Part shown: in pieces, positions 10,861-21,065 of the stretch
Layout: every line of letters begins with the position of its first letter
Numbering within the stretch: position 1 is the stretch's first letter
Source: Yponomeuta sedellus
Lineage: Eukaryota > Arthropoda > Insecta > Lepidoptera > Yponomeutidae
Length of the DNA stretch: 64,000 nt
Assembly (NCBI GenBank): GCA_934045075.1
Contig: OW203721.1
Coordinates: forward strand, 23,322,181-23,386,180
Direction of reading: 5' to 3'
Translations under genes and position numbers: made by a program
The notes under the pieces: model-generated
What the model saw: only the letters and a program-made list of their open reading frames with translations
The model's database searches: none
Told to the model about the DNA's origin: nothing

Positions 10861-11052
10861 GATTAATATCAAATGGAATGAGAACGATTGGTGCATAAGT
10901 AATAATTTTTAAGTTAAAAGCTCTGTTAATTATGTTGTAACTTTTTTTGAAAAGAAAAAAACTGGAGTGCCTTTGTTCTATCCTTCCACTCATAATGTAT
11001 TCATTGTGAAACTAACAACTTTGTGTAAACATTTTAATTTCATAATGAGTTA

Positions 11053-11268
11053 TAGTCTGTTAGCTTTTAGTATATACCTCGGCTACTATCGGATAGAATC
11101 AGAAATATTCGTGTTATAGAAATATCAGAACTAATATGACACTTAATTTGTACATAACTTTTCAAACTAGTGAAAACAAGTTTTATAAAGAGCAGAAAGT
11201 AGTATTACACTCGTGTGCTTTCGGCGAAAATCGAAGCCTACTCTAGAGCCCGAGGTATATTCTCTATA
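11053..11268. mobile_element. TA-flanked MITE, copy with damaged right end
   Basis: Same family as 26979 and 43708. The left inverted end 'gtctgttagcttttag' is intact, but the right end stops after 'cgaggtatattct'. Confidence 0.75.
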
Positions 11269-11279
11269 AAATATATTTT

Positions 11280-11445
11280 TTTAATGCACTAACCCATGCT
11301 AAGGATAATTTTAAAAACCTATTTACAGGTTAAAAATTCCACCCATGCCGGGATTCGAACCCGCGACCTCTGGTTATCCGTGCCAGCCACGGATACCACG
11401 GCACTGGCACTGGCTGGAATTTTTAGCCACTAAATAGGTTTTTTT
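11280..11445 (-). mobile_element. tS-D SINE, rearranged into an inverted repeat
   Basis: The B-box ('gggattcgaaccc') and the tail ('aaaaacctatttacaggtta') are present on the minus strand. The tail then appears again in the other orientation ('gaatttttagccactaaata'), replacing the A-box half. The whole can fold on itself. Confidence 0.75.
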
Positions 11446-11477
11446 GGGACTATAAATATTTGAAAGAAATGGAATTG

Positions 11478-11670
11478 ATTATGTTCTCGAATGGAGACCA
11501 CGAACTGGCGAATGTAGCGTAGGACGCTTACCAGCTCGCTGGACCTACGATCTAAGGCAGATTGCTAGCAGTGGCTCTATGAGGATGGCCGAGGACAGAG
11601 GGATTAGGCGTGACTTGGGGGAGGCATATGACCGACAGACAGTGGATGAGTACAGGCAGATTAATTGATT
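11478..11670 (+). mobile_element. RTE-type LINE C-terminal fragment
   Basis: The translation gives VLEWRPRTGECSVGRLPARW and then an 'IASSG.MRMAEDR' segment, close to the copies at 31959 and 43363. The 3' end is diverged. Confidence 0.7.
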
Positions 11671-11806
11671 AGTCGATTGGATTATGACCATTCAATGCTA
11701 TAACTGGTCAAAGAAAATAAATCAAGAACAATTTCAAGGAGCCGAAAACGGTTTCCTCCCAAAGCGTGCTTATTTCTACATCTAATGGCGAACGAGCTAA
11801 GAAAAT

Positions 11807-12050
11807 TGACGGCCTCGGTGGCGCAGTGGTTTGGCACGCCTGACTGTAAAACCGAAGGTCTCGGGTTCGATCCCCGGCCGGGCCAAACTAGGAAACGAAC
11901 TTTTCTAGTTTGTCTCGGGTCTTGGATGTTATCTATGTATTTATTGTATTAAATCTATCGTCGAGTTAGCACCTTTAACACGAGTTATCTAGCTGTACTT
12001 AGTATAGGGCTAACGAGATCTGTGTAATATGTCCATGAATATTTGTTAAT
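11807..12050 (+). mobile_element. tS-C SINE, full length
   Basis: Best copy of the family. tRNA-like head with A-box 'tggcgcagtggtttggc' and B-box 'gggttcgatcccc', then a body through 'aactaggaaacga', 'tcgggtcttggatg' and 'agggctaacgagatctgtg', ending 'ccatgaatatt'. Length is about 240 bp. Confidence 0.88.
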
Positions 12051-12640
12051 ATTATTGAAAAAAGCAACCAATTTTACAAAGCGTAGGTTCTATTGCGGTT
12101 GGTGGACGCCATACTTGATTTTTACAAATGGCATCAGTGTGTTTGCATGTTTTTGATATAATTGCCCGGTCACTATAGCAAAGGGTATCATAATTTGCGA
12201 CCGCGACAAGGATTGCGTTGTGCGGGCGTTACCTTTACTATGAAGCGGAAGTTTTTGAACAACTTTTGTATCTGTCCTCGTATCTGTAGTAGTCCTGGTC
12301 CTAGACGGACCCGGTCGGACTCATCTGACAAAAAATCAAGTAAGTTAATCCGGATTTACGCCAATAATGAAGTGGAAGAGTTCGTCAGGATATGGCAAGT
12401 GGAACGTCCAGAGCGGAATTTCATAAAAAAACAGTCCGTAGTTTATTATGTCAGTTCGAGGTACAATGCGTAGCAGTCTACTCATACAACTGTGACTAAA
12501 TCTAATTTGCAATGTACATGAAATTGTCACTGTTCTAAAAACCATGTCTCTGTCTCTGTCTTTCCCTGCGAGGTGCAGACGAAAGCTTATGTGGTGACTG
12601 AAACCTTTGCCGAGTAAATTTAACGCTTCTACGTCCAGGG
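12051..12640. other. Unassigned intergenic sequence
   Basis: Two opposed frames of about 100 codons overlap here (12162-12473 plus, 12345-12662 minus). Neither shows a recognisable domain, so I do not call a gene. Confidence 0.4.
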
Positions 12641-12950
12641 ACATTATTACGTAAGTATCCACCTCAGATCATAGAAAGAAGATATCCACTGAGTTGAGTG
12701 ACGTTGATTTTCACTTTTTTTAAGCTACTCCGGCTGTCAAATGCATACATTTTTTGACACTTAGGAGTCGTCTAAATGCTTCACTCGATAGAGTGGAGTG
12801 CTACGTAATAGGAGGGCAGGCCCGCCGATTGTTGACAACTGTCTCACTTTCACGCAAACACAGAGTATGCACATTAACAGGCAAAGGCCTGCTCGAAGCT
12901 AGTTGCCGACAAGCGGGCGGGCTTGTCAATCTACAGCCACATCATTAAGC
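12641..12950 (+). repeat. Dispersed repeat T, copy 1
   Basis: About 150 bp match 49225-49400, including 'ggctgtcaaatgcata', 'cacttaggagtcgtctaaat' and a short frame that reads MTLRSRLNASLDRV in both copies. The downstream 'aggcctgctc' also recurs. The family is unknown. Confidence 0.6.
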
Positions 12951-13070
12951 GGTACCAAAAAGGCTCGGCGCCTAAAATGGACGCACTTTGCCAACCAAGT
13001 CGGGAAAACACCACGACCCGAGTTATTATAAGCTAGTCGTCTGTGGCATGCAGTCCTACAAGAGTGGACA

Positions 13071-13632
13071 GAAAGATTGGCTAAAGAAGTGAGCTCCTTT
13101 AAAAGGTTATTTTTAAAGCAATGGGTACATATAAAACCTTCTCCTCAAAACTCCTCTCCACAGTACTAAATTTTATGGCTCCTCTTTCACGGTCCAGGCA
13201 GTCCATAAAATTTATGGAATGACCTGCCCGTGGAAGTGAGAAAAGCAAAATTTTTGGCTTGTTTAAAGGCATTGGTGAAATCCCACTACCTCACTGGATA
13301 TACTGTTGCTTATATGTATTTAGTTGTCTAAGTATGTATTTTTAGGTATTTATGTATATTATTATTTAAGTATATGTTGCTTACCTATATGTATTTAACT
13401 GTATATGCATAATTTTTTTAGGTATCTATTTTATATTATTATTTAAATATATGTGGTAATTATAAGTAATTATATTCTCGCACTCTTTTGCTGTTTGTTA
13501 TTAATATATTTTCGATTTAATTATTTATGTACATGCACCATGTACCGACTATATTCTTCATGCAATCCACTCCATCCAAAGGTTGTCTGGAAGAGATCAC
13601 TCTTAGCGATAAGACGGCCAATTGTATAACAT
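13071..13632 (+). mobile_element. LINE family J, longer copy with ORF remnant
   Basis: Upstream of the J block (13560-13632) a broken frame gives segments such as MTCPWK and, after a shift, PVEVRKAKFLACLKALVKSH. This looks like the 'WNxLPxxVRxAxSLxxFKxxLKxHL' C-terminus found in several insect LINEs. AT-rich 3' sequence separates the two parts. Confidence 0.6.
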
Positions 13633-13654
13633 TACTAAGATTTAAGAATCATGA

Positions 13655-13830
13655 AAATGCATCATGAAAAATGAGAAAAGATTAGGCTTACCCAGCGCCT
13701 ATGAGACTGACAGCTTATAGCTCCAGCTCGGCACTGGAGCGCCCGAGTGGTCCCTTCACCTATCTAGTGTGAGTGAAGGTGCCACTGGGCGTTGTAAAAA
13801 TCATCTCATTACGGAGATGCAAAGGACAAA
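13655..13830 (+). repeat. Dispersed repeat S, copy 1
   Basis: Shares 'gtggtcccttcacc', 'agtgtgagtgaaggtgccac' and 'aatcatctcatta' with 20920, 23805, 57487 and 62742. The core can pair with itself (GTGG...CTTCACC with GTGAAGG...CCAC). It has no coding content and the superfamily is unknown. Confidence 0.7.
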
Positions 13831-14007
13831 GTTACACCATAACCTGTTTCAGGAGTTATTTATTTAGTCTACCACTGTCGCAGCCTATGCTAAATAGTTC
13901 TCCTTGCGCCACATAATTATTGTTTTCGGCATTATGTATCAAACAACCTCGGAAAAAAAACTTAAACCCACATAAAAAGCATTAATGAACAAAAATGATC
14001 AATTATT
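13831..14007. other. Unassigned
   Basis: No recognised gene or repeat. Confidence 0.4.
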
Positions 14008-14143
14008 ATTAAAACTGTTTTTATACGGATTTATGCTCGTTTATTACATTTTACAACGTTTCGGCACTTTTTCAGGTGAAAAATTTGGAAAATTGTAAAA
14101 AATTTAATAAACGAGCATAAATCCGTATAAAAACAGTTTTAAT
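14008..14143. repeat. Perfect 39-bp inverted repeat with hammerhead-like loop
   Basis: The left arm (14008-14046) and right arm (14105-14143) are exact reverse complements. On the minus strand the 58-nt loop reads 'cacctgaaaaagtgccgaaa' followed by CGTT. This resembles the CTGANGA...GAAAC core of hammerhead motifs found in Penelope-like elements, with the second G of CTGANGA changed. A 14-bp direct repeat ATCAATTATTATTA lies at 13998-14011 and 14178-14191. The inverted repeat is certain; the Penelope link is inference. Confidence 0.85.
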
Positions 14144-14191
14144 TATGTCTACTGCTCGTGTTAACCTTAGAAAATAATCAATTATTATTAT

Positions 14192-14799
14192 CAATGATAA
14201 TAAATATACGAAAAATCATTAGCTACTTTTTTGCACATCGTGCCAGAGAAATCTCTCAGTCATGTCAAAATTAAATCAAAAAGGTTTTAGTTTTATTTTC
14301 ACTTTAGTTAATTTATTTCAACGTTAAGAATTTATATTCTCTTTGCTGTATGTCAATGTACAATGTAAAATGTAAGCCGCTGCCTTCGGGCCGTAATGAG
14401 AATATTCGATTGAACCAGTAACCTGAAACCCTATGATATAATATGTCACACAGCAGGATAGCCTTCTCCCAGCGAAAGAGTGTGGACTTCACCACCCAAC
14501 GGGGACTAAATAATTTCGCTCTTCTGGCAGGCGTGTCAAATGTCAGAATTCGAAATCAAAGTGGATTTTTCGCATTCCGCATTCGTTCAGAGATGAAAGT
14601 AAAAGTGAATGCCACAAATTCACAGAATACTTAATAGAAACCGAAATAAATCTCACGCCAGCTTAGGAAGAGTTGGCAGCACATCAACCTTTACATCCAT
14701 GCTTCTCAGTTAAGTATTCAGTACCGAATTAAGAGTCTTTTCAGGGAGCAATTCGTATACAAACGTAGTTTAGTTTTTAATTATTTTTACATTTTTTAC
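14192..14799. other. Unassigned intergenic sequence
   Basis: No gene and no recognised repeat. Two overlapping opposed short frames lie near 14313-14634. Confidence 0.45.
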
Positions 14800-14992
14800 A
14801 TTTACATACGAGCACATACATTGCTTCTGGCCCCACACTAGGATACCCTGTGTCGTGGGAACCAGAAACAATGACAACACAAACATGAAAACATCCAAGA
14901 CCTGAGCTTTTTTTTTGTTACCAGCCGGGATTCGAACCCGGGACCTCTTGCATGGTAGGCAGACGCGCTACCGCTACGCCACAGAGGCCGTC
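14800..14992 (-). mobile_element. tS-B SINE, full length
   Basis: On the minus strand: tRNA-like head 'gcctctgtggcgtagcggta' with B-box 'gggttcgaatccc', then body 'catgtttgtgttgtcattg', 'ggtatcctagtgtggggcc' and a 'tgtaaatgtaaa' tail. Confidence 0.85.
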
Positions 14993-15144
14993 AATTTACA
15001 AACGACATTGCAATGAAACTTTGCTAGAACGATTAGAGGACACAAATTGAGGTTCGTTCGTGAGAGTAACAAAATAAAATATGAGATGATAAGACTATGT
15101 TACTCAAGGCAATAATTTATTTTTGATAAGTTTCTATTAGTGTA

Positions 15145-15330
15145 GTTTAAGACCCCTCAATGATGGCACAACCTTGCGCTATGGCGCTCATTAGGGGAGG
15201 GCTATGTCCAGCAGTGGACTAATATAGCCTGAAGAAGAAGAAGGACGCCCTCCGACTAGGTGGGATGACGATCTGCGAAAAGCTACCGGCAGATGCTGGA
15301 TGCGGCAAGCTGAAGACAGGGTTTGAAGGA
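15145..15330 (+). mobile_element. Two RTE LINE pieces joined
   Basis: A 3' end ('gatggcacaaccttgcgcta', 'ccagcagtggacta', (GAA)n) is followed directly by an upstream part of the ORF (GRPPTRWDDDL-like, then CWMRQAEDR at about 15240-15330). The order is the reverse of an intact element, so this is either two insertions or a rearrangement. Confidence 0.65.
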
Positions 15331-15379
15331 GATGTAAACGAATTAAATGTGTATTTTTTATAACATTAGAAATAATAAA

Positions 15380-15960
15380 AAAATCTAGTGAAAAGTATGA
15401 TCGAACCTCGATTAGTGTCTTCTCAACATATTGGCAAAATATTGTTATGAAATTTTGAAATTTTCACAGATGATGTATTTCCGTTGCCGCTATCGCTATC
15501 GTTATGAACCCTTGTATGTCCCCACTGCTGGGGCACGGGTCTCTTCCTGCATCACAGGAAGGTTAGGCCATACTCCACCACGGGGGCCAAGTCCGGGTTG
15601 GTGGAGGATTGTAAGACAGTGGCGGGCCTTACTGTCAGAAGTTATCAAGCCGCCCATAAGGCCTCTGACATGGCTTAACGACTGCCATTATATGACAGCC
15701 GGCACCAACGGCTTGACGTGCCTTGCGGAGCACGGAAGCGCTCGGAAAAATGCCACTAGCGGTAGTCACGGGACGCTCACCCATCCTGTACCCGACCGCG
15801 CCTGTTGTTGCTTAACGAAGTGATTGATTCCAATCACTTGGTTCGCCTAGACCACGAGCGCTTAAGGTTGCCGCTATAACAAACACTAAAAACATAATAA
15901 AATTAATATTAAAGTGGGACTCCCGTATAACAAAAATGATTTTTTAGCCCAATATTAATA
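15380..15960 (+). mobile_element. Dispersed repeat U, split by a 5S-SINE
   Basis: Left part 15380-15493 ('ttttcacagatgatgtattt', 'gttgccgctat') and right part 15867-15960 ('gttgccgctataacaa', 'cactaaaaac'). As I recall, this is a common lepidopteran repeat whose ends carry 'ggaaccct' and 'gccggccaagtgcga'; the latter end is seen at 22366. Confidence 0.55.
15501..15863 (-). mobile_element. 5S-SINE copy 3, full length with target duplication
   Basis: Full-length minus-strand copy. The 11-bp sequence GTTGCCGCTAT flanks it at 15483-15493 and 15867-15877 and is continuous in repeat U, so it is a target-site duplication. The 3' tail ends in 'ataacgatagcgatag', a short tandem. The 130-codon open frame in the body is not conserved among copies. 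Confidence 0.9.
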
Positions 15961-16344
15961 ACGGCAACAGGTAGACGCTTGAAATATAGACAGAATATTT
16001 AGTTGTATATTAAAGACATTAATTTTTAAAGATGCGGAACCCTTTGTGCGTGAGTCTGACTCGTTCTTGGCCGTTGTTTTAGTTGGGGTAGTATTGTAAG
16101 CCGCAAATGCCCGTCAAATTTGACTATAAGCATTCCAAATTCTCTTTCCGACTTAGCAAATTAGGTCCCCGGCTTGCAGGTTCTCTCACGCTAGGTTCCT
16201 TCTAGCGAGACAAGACAATCGGGCCGAACGCATGGGCCGCGGAGCAGCTTTCTACACAACAGGTCACGGTGGACGCTGCGCGTGCGCAAGTGCGACAGAA
16301 ATACTGCGCGGTGCTGATCTATTCAGTTAAAAAACATAAAGATT
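15961..16344. other. Unassigned; GC-richer 16150-16320
   Basis: No recognised element. Confidence 0.4.
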
Positions 16345-16466
16345 GTAACGGTGCAAACCTTTTCACACCATTTTTATTTCTTTTTCTATCTATTATTTAC
16401 AAATATTTAAATTTTGTCACACATTTCGAAATTTCCTTCATTTTCATCATAACTACTTTCACATAA
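16345..16466 (-). mobile_element. LINE fragment V, inverse copy of 4836-4968
   Basis: The reverse complement aligns along its whole length with the upstream half of the LINE end at 4836-5090. The shared sequence gives CNGANLFTPF on one strand in both copies. Confidence 0.6.
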
Positions 16467-16904
16467 AAATATATCAAGGGTCTACGTTATCTAGTAAGAA
16501 TTTTCTTATTTTCGTTTTGAAACTAGATTTTGATCCATCAAAGATATCGAAATCAGCAAAAATTTTACAATATGTTCTAGGCAGACGGGTTAATACAGCA
16601 TTATTACTATAGTTATTTGAATGCGTGGGAATATTAAAGCACTGTATGTGACGTGTCCGTCTTGGCGGCGCCCAAAGACCCACCCCAGCTAAAAGCTGCG
16701 GGCTATCCAGCCTCCCCCTCACAATATCATAGAAAAGACTCATGTCCGAAAGAGTACGCCTCTCCTCCTGTGATAACAGATTGTTATAGCGGCTTGCATC
16801 TAAGTATGTTGAAAACTTCTACCCTCCCGGTAATTTAAACGCTTCAGGAAAAGTTTCTGAATACGCTTAAGCTTGGCAATGTAAATTATATAGTGTGGCG
16901 TCCA
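16467..16904. other. Unassigned intergenic sequence
   Basis: No recognised gene or repeat. Confidence 0.45.
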
Positions 16905-16932
16905 TATAGACGATGCATACGCATCGTCTATA
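16905..16932. repeat. Perfect 12-bp hairpin
   Basis: TATAGACGATGC, loop ATAC, GCATCGTCTATA. A further 'atcgtctatat' follows at 16942. Confidence 0.9.
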
Positions 16933-17349
16933 CGGAGATATATCGTCTATATCGAGAATACTGCGAACGTAGGCGAAATAAACAATTTTTAGGCTAGCCC
17001 GATCTGTGAATGCCTTACAAACACGTAGAACAAAGCCCAAATTTTACTTGCTTATCCGTTTTTATCCAGTTTTCTGTTTTATTGTAAAATATTACTACAT
17101 ATCTACAAATAAGCCACAATTGAAGTCGTTCCAGTGTTTATTCCTTTCTTTCTTCCTTATTATTTGTAAAGGATATACAACGTTACAAGATCATACGGTT
17201 ATTACTAAAATACACCATAGGTATAGTCCTAAAATAGTTCTGTTTTCAAAAATGTGTTTTTATCGAAAAAATTGAATCTTTTTGATTTGGGCTGTATTAA
17301 TTAATTTTGAAGCAATAAAGAGACTCTAGGAAACCAGCAGAATGTCATG
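16933..17349. other. Unassigned AT-rich stretch
   Basis: An 89-codon frame (17006-17275) has no recognisable motif. Confidence 0.4.
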
Positions 17350-17590
17350 CACCACCTCAGGCACTCAGGTTTCCTCATGATGTTTTCCTTCACAGTTAGC
17401 AAGTGGTATTATTGGTGGATAAAAAAAATTGATCGCCACCATATGGTCAGGTGGTGCGGGCTTAATATTTTTTTATTGTAAATGACAAAAGTAACTAAAG
17501 TAAATTGTCGCTTAAGTAATTTGTCTACTAAAGTAATTTGGGAACACCTCAAGCTTCCTCACGATGTTTTCCTGAACCGGTAATAAGTAC
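17350..17590 (-). mobile_element. tS-E SINE fragments (two)
   Basis: Two minus-strand pieces (17357-17412 and 17545-17585), each containing the body motif 'cacgatgttttcct' or a close variant. The heads are missing. Confidence 0.6.
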
Positions 17591-18847
17591 GAAGGAGGAA
17601 CAAAAAAATAAGGGGGTTCTTTGTAAAAATTTAAGGTGCCTTAATTATAGGGATGCAGTTATAGTGCACAAATATATACAAAAACTGGGCCCAGGGTTAG
17701 CCTGATTCTCATTAAGTGGCCCGAACAGTAATTGCTGAGCCATGGGCAAACAAGGGTCTTATTTTGGGAACCCTATAAACACGACCATTCGAAAATAACC
17801 CTTATTATACTTTCAAGTTAGTGACTACAATGCAAGAGCAAACTGGAATCTGTAGACCGTACACCTAATCCTTTCGATTTTATTTTGTGTTACTGGCCGC
17901 GTCATCAGTCAAAAGCGTCTGTCAACTTAAGGAATTCAAATCGAGCGCTGGAAATTCAAATTTAGAATCCGCACGCTATCGGCCAATCTTAATCAGCTTG
18001 GGCCTTTACTTTACGTCTCTCGGTTTTCCTGCACGTGCTTTCGTCGAGCGGAGTGTCCACTACGCGTTTTCAATGATAACTCTTTAGATTGCTTTGGGTT
18101 AAAACTTCGGTGTAGGCAGTGCTAGCTAAGACGTTCATGCTTGTGTTCGACGTATTATGTATTCAATGATAGTTAGGTAGATACAGCTCGTTTGTCATGT
18201 GGCAGATAATAGTCGATACGTTGGATCGACGACAATGGGTCATAGTTATTTGCTCCCGTGTCCGTTCGTTACGCTGAAAGGTTTTATTAAGTTTTGTTTA
18301 CCTTTGGGCATTGAGAAATGTCGGGGAAGTGACGTCACGACTGGGCGTTCGTTTTGAAAGTGTTACCTTGTGAAGTTTGCTCGATTTTCGTCGTCATTTG
18401 ACTGCCAAGTTTGTGTAATGAAATGATAAGAAAAGGTTTTACTCAAAGTAGCGCAGAAACTGCACCTTATTGAACGTCACAAGACAAACTAGATGTCCAT
18501 TTCAAAATCTAGATCATTTTGCAGGAAAATGGACAAAAAACTCCAACCTTGGTCGATTCAAAGTCCTTATCCTTAATTTGTACTTAACAATGTTGTACTT
18601 AATATTGTCAATACTTTAGATTACTAAAACAGGGTTCATTACTGCTGGGAGCCGCTGGCTTTGTACCCGTGGTCTCAGTCTAGGAGTTTGTCCAATACGT
18701 TTGGGATATCGTAGTCTGGACAATATCACAAGGTATCATAATTTAGGATCTGGACAAGAGATTTGATTGTGTTGTCCCTGGACGGTTATAGGCTGAGAAC
18801 AAGTGACCTGTACCTATCGAAATCACTTAGTAAACATTTACGCCATA
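17591..18847. other. Mostly unassigned
   Basis: No gene. A perfect CRE-like palindrome GTGACGTCAC sits near 18330. A diverged tS-F-like 3' body lies at about 18650-18775 ('gtggtctcagtctagg', 'gattgtgttgt'). Confidence 0.35.
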
Positions 18848-19168
18848 TTTAAAAACCTATTTAGAGGCTAAAAATTTCACCCATGCCGGGATTCGAACCC
18901 GCAACCTCTGGCTATCCGTACCAGCACTCTACCAATTGAGCCAATGGGCGACTCACGGCATCAGTGAAATTTCGAACCTCTTTACAATATTCTCTGTATT
19001 ACGTACAGGCAGCGACATCTGACTTAAGCAAATTGCATTACTTACAGCCCCGACCACCTACTTTGCAGTTAGGGTTAACATCGGAACGATATCACTGTAC
19101 CCACATGATATTTTTATTTTTAATGCACTAACCAGTGCTAAGGAACAAATTTAAAAACCTATACGCCA
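18848..19168 (-). mobile_element. tS-D SINE, circularly permuted unit 1
   Basis: On the minus strand the order is: a 3' tail piece ('aggtttttaaatttgttcct' to 'taaaaataaaaata'), a spacer of about 36 bp, a leader ('gtcggggctgtaagtaatgc' to 'gtaaagaggttcgaaatttc'), a tRNA-like domain (A-box 'tggctcaattggtagag', B-box 'gggttcgaatccc') and the start of the same tail again. The copy at 27893 has the same arrangement. Confidence 0.85.
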
Positions 19169-19415
19169 TAGTTATACTTCTACCTAAACACTTACTAGAC
19201 ACTAAACCAGTACCAGTATGTACAACATACCAGGCTCTACTCTTTGAATCTTTAACGCTTCATTTCATAAACATAAAGTTGAAATCACATCGCCAGTCGT
19301 AAGCGTACTTGAACATTAGTTTAAAGTAGGAGCCGGCAGCAAAATTAAGATCGCAATGAACTCCTTCAGGGTTGTCACAGATGTTACATAACATCCTATA
19401 AATATCCACTGAACG

Positions 19416-19495
19416 TGACATAACCTCACGCCTGTATCCCAGAGGTGTAGGCAGAGACTAGGGACTGCCACTTGCCACGATCCTAACAAATCACC
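19416..19495 (-). mobile_element. LINE 3'-end family Q, inverse
   Basis: Reverse complement of the block at 5252-5331 ('ggatcgtggcaagtggcagt', 'ggcgtgaggtta'). Confidence 0.55.
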
Positions 19496-19966
19496 TTCGC
19501 TTCATCAACATCCTTGCATGTACGCACGGCGGTTCTGGGTACTTTTTATCTTCCCACATATCTATCATTCCCTAAAAATCAAATTATTTTACGAGGGAGT
19601 AGAAAGTTTACTCTTATCGGTATAAAAATGTTAAGACGCTTGTAAACTGTTTTTAATATAACTGATACATATTAAGGTATGGGCTACTTCCTCCAATGAA
19701 ATGTATTCAGTTCTGAATTCGATTACGGCAGAGTAGAGCGCTACCAAACAAGTGCAAGGCAAGGCAACCCTAAAACGCCTATCCCAGCGTGGTTCCGCAC
19801 CTTATTATAAATCTCGTCCACTTTCGCGAGGTCCAATAAACTCTAGCAAACAGGTCCCAGACACCTTCCCGCGAAGCCTAGCCTGCTTTATGTGGACAGA
19901 ACTAGACAGAAGTTCGGAGGAGGAAAGAATAGAACGTCCAGCCCGCCACTAATAAAATAAATAAAT
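19496..19966. other. Unassigned intergenic sequence
   Basis: No recognised gene or repeat. Confidence 0.45.
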
Positions 19967-20150
19967 GACGACCTCTGTGGCCTAGCGGTAGCTCATCTGC
20001 CTACCCTGCAAGAGGTCCCGGGTTCGAATCCCGTTTGGGTTCAGAAAAAAGCCCAGGTCTGGAGGTTCCCACGACACAGGGTATCCTAGTGTGGGGCCAG
20101 AAGCAATGTATATGCCTGTATGTAAAATGTTACGTTAATGTTATGTAAAA
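19967..20150 (+). mobile_element. tS-B SINE, full length
   Basis: Head 'gacctctgtggcctagcggt' with B-box 'gggttcgaatcccg', then the body to 'tgtaaaatgttacgttaatg'. It lacks the 'ttacatgtttgtga' body section found at 36552, so it carries an internal deletion. Confidence 0.85.
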
Positions 20151-20677
20151 TATAATTTATTTGTAGGCAAACATTGTATACAATATGTACTTAAATTTAG
20201 TCACTAAATAATATATAAAATTAGACTCTGGCATACAAATGTCGGTAGATGGCCTATAGACTAATTAAATCATGTCAATTTAAAAATAGTAATAACTACA
20301 AGCAAAGTAAAAGAGAGTGGCATGTCAAAAATGAAAACCCAAAACCCCTATTATAAAATCAAATGTCAAAATATCAAATTACCAAACCTCTAGATACGAG
20401 TACCAACCTAAACAATGTCATTAAATTAAAACTATTTATATTTACAGTTAAAAGATTTCTTCCCTTAAAATTCCATTTAAATAAATTAAAATGTCAAAAC
20501 AAACTACAAGTAATTACAATTTCAAATTTACAAATTCATCAAATTTTTATTTACAACTGTCCAACAAAATTTGAATTAATAAAAACAGATCCTTTAAAAG
20601 ACGAGTTTCGATGCGAAAATGAGCAAGCAATCCGTACACTTTACGAGCTACTTTCCATAACACTATACCCAGTAGTA
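20151..20677. other. Unassigned AT-rich stretch
   Basis: A 135-codon frame (20363-20770) runs from low-complexity AT-rich DNA into the SINE that follows. I reject it as a gene. Confidence 0.5.
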
Positions 20678-20900
20678 GCGGTGGTAGCTCAGTGGGTAGA
20701 ATCATGGACTGGCAAGCGAGAGCCTCAGGTTCGATCCCGAGTGCGGGCATGTACCAATGACTTTGTTTAATTTCAAAGTTGCGTACATTGGCGAATTTGT
20801 AGTCGCAATACCACACGCTAACTGTGAAGAAAAACATCGTGAGGAAACCCGCGGCTTGGTTGGCTCCGCACGTATTGACTAGTATTTCCTGTGGGCTAGG
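20678..20900 (+). mobile_element. tS-E SINE, head and body
   Basis: Best head of the family. A-box 'tagctcagtgggtagaatc', B-box 'aggttcgatcccg', then 'gcgggcatgtacc', 'cgcaataccacacgctaac' and 'aaaaacatcgtgaggaaacc'. The 3' part seen at 30605 is replaced by other sequence. Confidence 0.85.
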
Positions 20901-20919
20901 CCGACTAAGCTGTCAGGAT

Positions 20920-21065
20920 GGTGTAGGTGCTGGGCAAGCCTACACCATCTATAAAACCATGTCCCAGGCACTACAGCGTCGGAGTGGTCCCGTCACCCAT
21001 CTAGTGTGAGTGAAGATACCACTCGACGCTGTATAAATCATCTCATTAAGTAGATGCAAAAAGGC
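20920..21065 (+). repeat. Dispersed repeat S, copy 2
   Basis: Contains 'tctagtgtgagtgaagatac' and 'cgctgtataaatcatctcat', with an upstream extension 'gcctacaccatctataaaac' that also occurs at 62860 in inverse orientation. Confidence 0.7.

Noticed and set aside
15431..15823. 130-codon open frame
   Set aside because: Runs through 5S-SINE copy 3; other copies of the SINE do not keep the frame.
20363..20770. 135-codon open frame
   Set aside because: AT-rich low-complexity sequence that runs into a tS-E SINE head; no domain.
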